NCBI GenBank assembly: GCA_026391655.1
Contig: JAPLDR010000022.1
Coordinates: forward strand, 1-64,000
Direction: 5' to 3'
DNA length: 64,000 nucleotides
Origin: Bacteroidia bacterium
Lineage (GTDB): Bacteria > Bacteroidota > Bacteroidia > Bacteroidales > Prolixibacteraceae
The notes under the pieces were generated by a model that did not search any database, was not told the origin of the DNA, and saw only the letters and a list, made by a program, of their open reading frames with translations. Both the position numbers and the translations under genes were made by a program. This document shows positions 9,956 to 16,584 of the stretch, piece after piece. Position 1 is the first letter of the stretch, and each line of letters starts with the position of its first letter.

Positions 9956-10522
9956 TTAAATCATTGAAAACTTCGATTTAAGCAGAAACAACAATTGAAT
10001 ACTTTTGGGATCAAGTTCTTCTTTGAGGAAGCGGTAGGCGCGTCCGATTTGAGTTTTAACCGTATTAACTGAAATTTGTAATTTTCCTGCAATTTGAGCA
10101 TAGGTAAACGATTCAAAAACTGCCAACTCTAAAATTCGACGTCGCTGTTCAGGAAGTTTTTCCAAAGCATTATACAATCGGGCATAGTGGTCAAACTCAT
10201 TCAGCGATTCGTTATCGGGAAGTTCAGGCAAGGAGTTAACTTCGAGAAGAATACTTCCGGTTTTTTTACGGATAAGATCAATCAGTCCGTTGCGTAACAT
10301 TAAAAAAAGGTAGGACTTCACCGAACGTTCAATCACAATTTCGCTTCGTTTTGTCCATAATTTGATAAAACAGTCAGCAACAGCTTCATCCAATCCGATC
10401 TGGTTGTGATATATCTTTATGGCGTAGAGGAACATCTGGTAATAATACCGGTCATGCAACACCTTTAAAGCCTGGGTATCGCCATTTCGGATATTTTTCC
10501 ATAATGTAAGGTCGTCCTCCAT
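9956..10522 (-). CDS. ECF-type RNA polymerase sigma factor
   Basis: 188 aa from the ATG at 10522. A longer frame starts at 10588, but the added 22 residues do not resemble the family and the core begins with DDLTLWKNIRNGD. Region 2 is residues about 15-80 (ALKVLHDRYYYQMFLYAIK, VADCFIKLW, SYLFLMLRNGLIDLIRK). Region 4 is about 110-170 (LEKLPEQRRRILELAVFESFTYAQIAGKLQISVNTVKTQIGRA, helix-turn-helix at VNTVKTQI). It belongs to the FecI-like group paired with FecR and SusC, and should direct transcription of the downstream susCD genes after substrate sensing. Its own promoter is not obvious. Confidence 0.92.
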   Translation of the reverse strand: MEDDLTLWKNIRNGDTQALKVLHDRYYYQMFLYAIKIYHNQIGLDEAVADCFIKLWTKRSEIVIERSVKSYLFLMLRNGLIDLIRKKTGSILLEVNSLPELPDNESLNEFDHYARLYNALEKLPEQRRRILELAVFESFTYAQIAGKLQISVNTVKTQIGRAYRFLKEELDPKSIQLLFLLKSKFSMI

Positions 10523-10809
10523 AAGAATCAATTTATTGTCCTGTTCTATTCGTTGGTTTTCTAACAGGCTTTTTGCAGGAGACTTCAAAAGTATTTATTT
10601 TCTGGCAAGAAGTTAGTGTTGATATCGATTAAACTAATTCGGTCAGTTCGCTTATCGCATAAAGAGGTATGTTAGTTAACCATTCTTTTTTCTGAAATCT
10701 ACTTCAGAAGATATGATTCATTTATTAGGTATTGCAATATCGTTATTTTATATGCATTACCTGCTATTAAACACAAAGAATAAAAGGACTTCAAAATTTG
10801 GTATATTTT

Positions 10810-11568
10810 TTAACTCCCAAAAACCTTTTTTAGCAGTGTGGTTACGCGGGCCTTGGAATTGTTTCGGATATCTTTTTCATGCTCTGCTATTTTCAGAAAC
10901 ATCCCTTTCAGAGCTTGTTCAAGAATGTAATCTTCGAGCTGGACTTCAACGGTTTTTAAGCCGGCCATTTGTGCCAGAGGGGAACGCGCAATTTTGTTCC
11001 AGCGATTGGTTAATTCATTCCACGACTGTTGAGTCGAGATTCCCGCAATAAGGCTTTTATTCAGCGATTCCCTGATTTTAGGGCGATAGAGTTCACTCAG
11101 TTGCTGACTGGTTTTCTGTACGAAATATTCAGTCGCAGCATTGTCGGGACCTTTAAGAATTTGCAGACCATCAGCAAAAGTCATTTCGCGGACACTATTT
11201 ACAAAAATGGGTTTTGCTCCTTTGGCAGCATCTTCGGCAGCGCGGTTTATGCGGATAATTACATCGTCAACCAGTTTTGAACCCCCGGGAAGCTTCGAGA
11301 GATTGTCAGTAATTGCTTTTGCTTCAGGTGGCAGCAATATTTTAACCGTCAAATCTTTAAGGTAGCCGTCAACAGCAGATAAGTGTGCAATGGAACTGTC
11401 GGCACCGACAAGCAAGGCTTCCTTTAGGCCGCCAATGATTTCAACGTTGGAGAGTGGCAGGTTTTTATTGGTTATTTTTTTCAAAACCTTGCTGATTTGG
11501 GCGTCTGAATTCAGAATGGATAAGAAGGATAAAAAGAATACAAGAGTGAAAACCTTTACTTTTTGCAT
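10810..11568 (-). CDS. DUF4197 family exported protein
   Basis: 252 aa. The N-terminus (FTLVFFLSFLSILNSDAQ) is a signal peptide cleaved near residue 23. The rest matches the DUF4197 pattern: VEIIGGLKEALLVGADSSIAHLS near the start, a LLPPEAKAI segment, RAAEDAAKGAKPIF in the centre, and a helical C-terminus with LEDYILEQALKGMF. The function of the family is unknown; the protein is probably periplasmic. It is transcribed on its own, divergent from the blaI-like gene, with 245 nt of AT-rich control region between them. Confidence 0.85.
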   Translation of the reverse strand: MQKVKVFTLVFFLSFLSILNSDAQISKVLKKITNKNLPLSNVEIIGGLKEALLVGADSSIAHLSAVDGYLKDLTVKILLPPEAKAITDNLSKLPGGSKLVDDVIIRINRAAEDAAKGAKPIFVNSVREMTFADGLQILKGPDNAATEYFVQKTSQQLSELYRPKIRESLNKSLIAGISTQQSWNELTNRWNKIARSPLAQMAGLKTVEVQLEDYILEQALKGMFLKIAEHEKDIRNNSKARVTTLLKKVFGS

Positions 11569-11750
11569 GGGGAAACAGAAATGTTACAGGACAAAAGTAA
11601 TCGTTCTTTCAGCAAAATTGCGCGTCGTTTCGCGTTTATTTTGTTGTTGATTTTGAAAAAGAATCAATAAATTTGTTGATAAAATTGATAAGTATCAGTT
11701 ATTGAATAAAATACATTGACTAAAAAAATAGTTAAATAATTACTAAAATA

Positions 11751-11782
11751 TTTGCGTGACTACAAATATAGTCGTATATTTG
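11751..11782 (+). promoter_or_regulatory. Bacteroidota-type promoter for the blaI-blaR pair
   Basis: TTTG at 11751-11754, a 20-nt spacer, and TATATTTG at 11775-11782, an exact TAnnTTTG -7 element. A start site near 11789 would leave a short leader before the ATG at 11814. The -7 box sits inside the palindromic operator. Confidence 0.6.
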
Positions 11783-11783
11783 T
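11758..11783. promoter_or_regulatory. Putative BlaI/MecI-type operator
   Basis: Two nested palindromes: GACTA-CAAATA-TAGTC (11758-11773) and ACAAATATA-GTCG-TATATTTGT (11762-11783, perfect 9-bp arms). BlaI/MecI repressors bind TACA/TGTA-type dyads upstream of their own genes. Its overlap with the -7 box supports autorepression of the downstream pair; this is inference from position and symmetry. Confidence 0.6.
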
Positions 11784-11813
11784 CATGAAGGATTGACATT
11801 AAAAGTTACAGCA

Positions 11814-12191
11814 ATGCAATTAACAAAAGCAGAAGAACAGGTGATGCAGATTTTGTGGGGAATGGGCGAGGGGCTGGTCAAGGATATCCGCAATCACTTC
11901 GATGATCCCAAGCCTGCACGAAATACAGTGTCAACTGTCATCAGGATCTTAGAGAAAAAAGGATTTGTCGGGCACAAAGACTATGGCAAAGTGTTTGTTT
12001 ATTATCCGTTAGTGATGAAAAAAGAGTATTCGGGAAAGCAACTTTTTGGTTTGCTTAACGACTATTTCAATAATTCATTTCCGGCAATGGCTTCCTACTT
12101 TGCCCGCGAAAAAGACCTTTCGATCAAAGATCTTGAACAATTGCTTGAGGATACAAAAATGGAATTAGCGAAACGCAAAAAAAACGAATAA
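11814..12191 (+). CDS. BlaI/MecI/CopY family transcriptional repressor
   Basis: 125 aa from the ATG at 11814; a TTG seven codons upstream is less likely because the family begins with LTKAEEQVMQILW. The winged helix-turn-helix occupies residues 1-75 (PARNTVSTVIRILEKKGFVGHKDYGKVFVYYPLV). The C-terminal helices (LFGLLNDYFNNS, SIKDLEQLLEDTK) form the dimerisation part that M56 proteases cleave in the BlaI paradigm. The stop is one base before the ATG of the M56 gene, so the two are translationally close. It probably represses this operon through the dyad at 11758-11783. The regulated target may be envelope-related rather than a beta-lactamase, since no beta-lactamase lies nearby. Confidence 0.92.
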   Translation: MQLTKAEEQVMQILWGMGEGLVKDIRNHFDDPKPARNTVSTVIRILEKKGFVGHKDYGKVFVYYPLVMKKEYSGKQLFGLLNDYFNNSFPAMASYFAREKDLSIKDLEQLLEDTKMELAKRKKNE

Positions 12192-12192
12192 T

Positions 12193-14760
12193 ATGGAAAC
12201 ACCTGGACTGTACCTTTTAAAATCGGCTGTCTGGCTGACAGGTTTCGCAATTGTATTCCTGATGGTTTTGCGCAATGAGCGGTATTTCCGGCTTAACCAC
12301 ATTTATCTCCTTGCCGGAATCATCGTGTCAATCGTTTTTCCATTTTACACCTGGCATTATGCTGTGATTTTACCTTCCGCTCCTGTTGAAGGATTTGCCA
12401 TTGCCGGTTTACCACAGGCAACCGCAATTACAGCACCTGCTATCCCCGTTTACTGGTGGTTTTACCTTGTCGGGATGGTTGGATTGGCTTTACGGCTTAT
12501 CTGGCAAACAGGAATGGTCATCAGGAAATTGCGAAAAGCCAGTTATATAATCACTGGCCCGGTAAAATTAGTCCGTACTTCGGAATATGCTGCTTCGTTT
12601 TCATTTTTCTCGTTCGTCTTTGTCAATCCTTCAACGTCTGATATTGAAACGAAAGAGATTGTGAACCACGAAAGTGAGCATATCGAACAGCGGCACTGGT
12701 TCGATTTGTTACTTGTGGAATTGCTTTGTATGTTGCAGTGGTTTAATCCGTTTGTTTGGATTTACGCCCGCCTGATCCGTCAGAACCATGAATATCTGGC
12801 TGACCAGATGGCCTTGCAACGCACATCAAATCCTGCAATTTATCAGGCAACACTTCTAAACCAGATGTTTGGCGGCCCGGTTATCAGCCTTGCCAATTCG
12901 TTTAGCTATTCACTCAACAAAAAAAGATTTAAAATGATGAAAAAGAGTATAGATTCCCCAATCAGAAAACTGAAAATGCTGGTGGTATTACCATTAATTG
13001 CAATGGTTTTCTACGCATTCGCGAAACCAGAGTATATTTCCTCAGCATCTGTCGCTTCAGCAGATAAGATCACGACTATCGCCGAAGCTTTGGACGAGCT
13101 GAACGCGCCGATGGCTTCGCCAGTTGACAAATCGGATAAAGTGACTCAGGTTGAAAAAGGTAAAATGATCGGTGACGCATTGAACAAGCTCGATGTACCA
13201 TTGACTTTGCCGGTTGACAAACCAGTTAAAGTGGCTCAGGTTGAAAAGGATAAAATTGTTAAAGGAAAGGTTGTTAACCCTGATGGGAAACCGTTGGCAG
13301 GTGCAACAGTGATCATTAAGGGTACATCAACAGGAACGATCACCGATAAAGATGGGAACTTCCAATTAAAGGATGTTCCGAAAGATGGAGAATTAGTATT
13401 TTCATTTGTCGGGTACGAAACTGCAAAATTGAAACCGGATTTCGATAAACCGATTATCTATATACTAAATACTGCCAACGTCGGGCTTGATAAAGTAGTA
13501 GTTGTCGGCTTTGGAAACTCTAACGGGGCACCACCTCCTCCTCCGCCACCACCTCCACCACCTCCAGGAGTAGCGTTTAGATCTGCCGATTTTTCGAAAA
13601 ATCCGCCATTAGTTTTTCTTGATGGTGTTATTATCGATAAAGCTAAAATGGATGCGATAAATCCTGATAATATTGAATCAATCGAAGTTTTAAAAGATAA
13701 ATCGGCTATAGCGTTGTATGGTGAGAAAGCGAAATATGGAGTATTACGAATTACATTGAAAAAGTCTCTTTCAGGATTAAAAGGCTCCAACTATAGAGTA
13801 AATCCTTCAAAGATTGAAACCTTTGATCCTAAGAATCCACCTTTATATGTTTTGGATGGTGTAATTACTGAAAAAAGTAAATTCGATAAAATTTTAGCGG
13901 AAGGAGTTGAGTCTGTTACCGTTTGGAAGGGTAAAGATGCAACGGATAAATATGGAGAAAAAGCAAAATACGGAGCTGTCGAATTGATTACAAAAAAGGA
14001 TGCTGCTTCTTCCGAACCGAAAATGCAGAAAATGACGTATACACCCGGTAAAGGGACAAAAACTACTGACGTTTACACAGTGGTTGAGGAGATGCCTGAA
14101 TTCCCTGGTGGAAATGGCGCCTTGCGAAAATTTATCGCAATGAATATTAAATATCCGGTTGATGCGCGAAATATTAATGCTCAGGGACAAGTGATCGTCA
14201 ATTTCATTGTAAGCAGTGAAGGTAAAGTTTCAAACACAAAAGTTGTCCGCAGTGTTCATCCTGCACTTGATGCCGAAGCCATCAGGGTTGTCAATTTGCT
14301 ACCTGAATTCAAACCTGGGAAACAGCATGGTGAAGCTGTAGATGTTTCCTATACGCTTCCAATAGAATTTACGCTGCAGGATCAAAAACAAAAACTGGAA
14401 AGCAATAATGCGGGTAATACCAACAATGATCAAAAAAAGGACACAACTCCATATATTGTAGTTGAACAGATGCCTGAATTTCCTGGTGGTCAGGAAGCTA
14501 TGATGAAGTTTATTGGCGAAAATGTCAAATATCCCGATCAGGCAAAAAAAGAGGGGATACAAGGAATGGTAATTGTGAAATTCGTTGTTAAAAGTAATGG
14601 CAAGATTGACAATGCAAAGATTGAACGTAGTGTTCATCCCGCGCTTAATGCAGAAGCCTTAAGGGTCATTAACGCAATGCCCGAATGGAAACCAGGTAAA
14701 CAGCGCGGTCAAACTGTGGATGTTGAATACACCTTACCGATAAAATTTGCACTTCAGTAA
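12193..14760 (+). CDS. M56 (BlaR1-like) metalloprotease fused to receptor-plug-like and TonB C-terminal domains
   Basis: 855 aa. Residues 1-285 are the BlaR1/MecR1 membrane protease part: N-terminal helices, then H159-E-S-E-H163 (HExxH) with E200 in NHEYLAD as the likely third zinc ligand, and a membrane helix around 255-272. Residues about 355-430 are a CarboxypepD_reg-like beta-sandwich (KGKVVNPDGKPLAGATVIIKG). A run of 12 prolines (446-457 approximately) leads to two short TonB-receptor-plug-like repeats at about 471-520 and 549-598, each with PPLxxLDGVI and YGEKAKYG. Two TonB C-terminal domains follow, about 632-730 and 757-855, each starting MPEFPGG and ending with PALxAEAxRVxxxxPExKPGKQ. 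The protease should cleave the BlaI-like repressor; the periplasmic tail may sense or energise an outer-membrane partner, which is inference. The transcript ends at the hairpin at 14816. Confidence 0.88.
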   Translation: METPGLYLLKSAVWLTGFAIVFLMVLRNERYFRLNHIYLLAGIIVSIVFPFYTWHYAVILPSAPVEGFAIAGLPQATAITAPAIPVYWWFYLVGMVGLALRLIWQTGMVIRKLRKASYIITGPVKLVRTSEYAASFSFFSFVFVNPSTSDIETKEIVNHESEHIEQRHWFDLLLVELLCMLQWFNPFVWIYARLIRQNHEYLADQMALQRTSNPAIYQATLLNQMFGGPVISLANSFSYSLNKKRFKMMKKSIDSPIRKLKMLVVLPLIAMVFYAFAKPEYISSASVASADKITTIAEALDELNAPMASPVDKSDKVTQVEKGKMIGDALNKLDVPLTLPVDKPVKVAQVEKDKIVKGKVVNPDGKPLAGATVIIKGTSTGTITDKDGNFQLKDVPKDGELVFSFVGYETAKLKPDFDKPIIYILNTANVGLDKVVVVGFGNSNGAPPPPPPPPPPPPGVAFRSADFSKNPPLVFLDGVIIDKAKMDAINPDNIESIEVLKDKSAIALYGEKAKYGVLRITLKKSLSGLKGSNYRVNPSKIETFDPKNPPLYVLDGVITEKSKFDKILAEGVESVTVWKGKDATDKYGEKAKYGAVELITKKDAASSEPKMQKMTYTPGKGTKTTDVYTVVEEMPEFPGGNGALRKFIAMNIKYPVDARNINAQGQVIVNFIVSSEGKVSNTKVVRSVHPALDAEAIRVVNLLPEFKPGKQHGEAVDVSYTLPIEFTLQDQKQKLESNNAGNTNNDQKKDTTPYIVVEQMPEFPGGQEAMMKFIGENVKYPDQAKKEGIQGMVIVKFVVKSNGKIDNAKIERSVHPALNAEALRVINAMPEWKPGKQRGQTVDVEYTLPIKFALQ

Positions 14761-14815
14761 ATTGAGGTTCAAAAGCAAAATAGTTTGGACTAAAGTCCCG
14801 TAACTGTCATATTAT

Positions 14816-14847
14816 GAATTGCCCCGGCTTTAAAACCGGGGCAATTC
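14816..14847. terminator. Bidirectional terminator hairpin
   Basis: Perfect 12-bp stem GAATTGCCCCGG / CCGGGGCAATTC with an 8-nt loop (ctttaaaa). It lies between the convergent M56 gene (+) and the beta-CASP nuclease gene (-), so it can serve both. Confidence 0.8.
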
Positions 14848-14860
14848 AATTTATATTATA

Positions 14861-16264
14861 TCAATTCAGCACAAATTCATTTCCCGATTCAGGAATTTCG
14901 ATCTCCCCAAAACCCGCTTCTTTCATCCGGTCTTTGTAGAATAATTGTGCATCGTAATCGCCATGAACAAGAAAGGTCTTCTTAATCTGTGACTTGTTCT
15001 GACAATTCAGATACGACAACATTTCGTTGTAATCGCCATGTCCGCTGAAAGCTTCGATCCGCTCAATCGTGGCATTTACTTCATATTGGGTTCCGAAAAT
15101 AGAAACTAATCTTTCGCCGCGAAGTATTCTTGCCCCAAGAGTACGCGGTGCGCAATAGCCGACAGCAAGAATCGTATTTTTTGGGTTGGAGATATTGTTG
15201 GCCAGGTGGTGTTTAATCCTGCCGGCTTCCATCATTCCCGATGCTGAGATAATTACACAAGGTTTATTAATGAAATTGAGTTTTTTCGATTCCTCGGAGG
15301 TTCTTATATAATGTAACGAATTGAATCCAAAGGCGTCTTTGTCTTTTTCAATCACCTCAAGCACATCGTTGTTGAAACATTCGGGATGCAGCCTGAAAAT
15401 ATCGGTGGCATTAATGGCAAGTGGACTATCGACATAAATCTGAACTTTCGGCAATCGCCCGTCATTGAAAAAATTATTCAATGAGTAAACCAGTTCCTGC
15501 GTACGACCAATTGCAAACGACGGAATAATCAATTTTCCACCCCGATTGACACAAGCTTCAGTAACAACCCGCAATAGTTCTTGCTCAGCTTCCTTCAGGT
15601 GCGGATGTAATCTGTTCCCGTATGTCGATTCAGTGATCAGGTAGTCGCTCTGGGCAAATGGTTCGGGAGCCTTCAGAATACGGCTCGATGGACGGCCAAT
15701 ATCACCCGTGCAGGCAATTTTTGTTACTTTCCCGTTTTCGGTGATTTCGATTAGGGCAGCACCAGCGCCCAATAAATGACCAATATTTGTAAACCGGACT
15801 TTAATACTATCATTGATGTAAAATTTTCGGCCAGGTGCAGTACCGATAAAAAGCTCCATACATCGTACTGCATCCTCCTTCTTATAAATTGGTTCCACGG
15901 GTTCCAACCCATGACGCGCTCTTTTCTTATTGAACATCTCGGTATCACTCTCCTGGATATGACCGCTATCGGCGAGCATAATGGCGCATAGATCGCGTGT
16001 GGCGTTGGTACAAATCACTGAACCACGAAATCCGAGTCTGTAAACAAAAGGAATCAATCCCGAATGGTCGATGTGGGCGTGCGTGAGAATGATATGATCG
16101 ATCTCACCTGGTTCGAATCCCAGGTTTCGGTTCATCCCGTCGGTCTCCTGACCTTTTCCCTGGAACATCCCGCAGTCGAGAAGAATCTTTTTACCATTTT
16201 CAAGTGTGATCAATGTTTTACTGCCGGTGACTTCGCGTGCAGCACCAATAAATTTTATTTTCAT
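14861..16264 (-). CDS. MBL-fold beta-CASP RNA-processing metallo-hydrolase
   Basis: 467 aa. The metallo-beta-lactamase core shows HAHIDHSG (HxHxDH) near residue 60, a histidine in IGHLLGAG near 163 and TGDIGR near 190. The beta-CASP insert has SFAIGRTQEL and ISASGMMEAGRIKHHL. The closing RNA-specificity part has EAFSGHGDYNEM and FLVHGD. This arrangement matches the CPSF73/RNase J superfamily, specifically the shorter YSH1-like group of about 450-470 aa, which act as RNA endonucleases or exonucleases. The substrate is not predictable here. It is monocistronic and convergent with the M56 gene. Confidence 0.9.
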   Translation of the reverse strand: MKIKFIGAAREVTGSKTLITLENGKKILLDCGMFQGKGQETDGMNRNLGFEPGEIDHIILTHAHIDHSGLIPFVYRLGFRGSVICTNATRDLCAIMLADSGHIQESDTEMFNKKRARHGLEPVEPIYKKEDAVRCMELFIGTAPGRKFYINDSIKVRFTNIGHLLGAGAALIEITENGKVTKIACTGDIGRPSSRILKAPEPFAQSDYLITESTYGNRLHPHLKEAEQELLRVVTEACVNRGGKLIIPSFAIGRTQELVYSLNNFFNDGRLPKVQIYVDSPLAINATDIFRLHPECFNNDVLEVIEKDKDAFGFNSLHYIRTSEESKKLNFINKPCVIISASGMMEAGRIKHHLANNISNPKNTILAVGYCAPRTLGARILRGERLVSIFGTQYEVNATIERIEAFSGHGDYNEMLSYLNCQNKSQIKKTFLVHGDYDAQLFYKDRMKEAGFGEIEIPESGNEFVLN

Positions 16265-16531
16265 TTTATGAGCGTTTTAAAGATGAGCTAAAGGTAAGAG
16301 AAATAGGGATCTTTAGAGAAATATTGGAGTAAAAATTCTATGATTAGTTAAAGAGTTAATTATATGCAGCTGGCTATTGGCAACTTGCTCAACCGTGATT
16401 GAAGCCAAAACCGCCATTTAACTATTTATTTGAAATTTAGAAACATAAAATTTTCAGTCGGCAGCGGCTGCATGTAGCCAGAAGCCAGCTGCAAGTCGCT
16501 AATTTATTTACCCAATTGAATGGCAAAGAAT
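16265..16531. other. Gene-free gap with an inverted repeat
   Basis: There is no credible frame. The stretch contains the degenerate repeat at 16366-16499 and otherwise AT-rich sequence between the beta-CASP gene and the terminator of the EF-G paralogue. Confidence 0.5.
16366..16499. repeat. Degenerate intergenic repeat with 10-bp inverted ends
   Basis: GCAGCTGGCT (16366-16375) and AGCCAGCTGC (16483-16492) are perfect inverted copies 107 nt apart. Words such as ggcaacttgc, tagccag and gcaagtcgctaa recur in other gaps of the window (38.5, 53.2 and 54.0 kb). Confidence 0.5.
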
Positions 16532-16564
16532 AAAAAAAGCCGCCCCTGAAACAGAGACAGCTTT
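16532..16564 (-). terminator. Rho-independent terminator of the EF-G paralogue
   Basis: On the minus strand AAAGCTGTCTCTG pairs with CAGGGGCGGCTTT over 13 bp (G-U pairs allowed) around a 3-nt loop, followed by a U-run (A-tract 16532-16538 on the plus strand). It lies 20 nt beyond the stop codon. Confidence 0.8.
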
Positions 16565-16584
16565 AGTTATCATCGAAATGCAAT

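Noticed and set aside
10690-10709. TTCTGAA/TTCAGAA inverted repeat as a terminator of the DUF4197 gene
   Set aside because: On the relevant strand it is followed by A-rich rather than U-rich sequence; more likely chance or a binding site.
11793-11816. TTG start seven codons upstream of the blaI-like ATG
   Set aside because: Falls about 10 nt after the predicted -7 box, would leave almost no leader, and the family begins at the later methionine.
13458-13790. Minus-strand frame of 110 aa with a poly-glycine run
   Set aside because: It is the antisense shadow of the poly-proline stretch in the M56 fusion.
12193-14760. Interpretation as a beta-lactam resistance operon
   Set aside because: The regulators are BlaI/BlaR-like, but no beta-lactamase or penicillin-binding protein gene lies nearby and the sensor domain is not a penicillin-binding type.
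14861-16264. Interpretation as a beta-lactamase
   Set aside because: The MBL fold is joined to beta-CASP and RNA-specificity motifs, which place it among RNA-processing nucleases.
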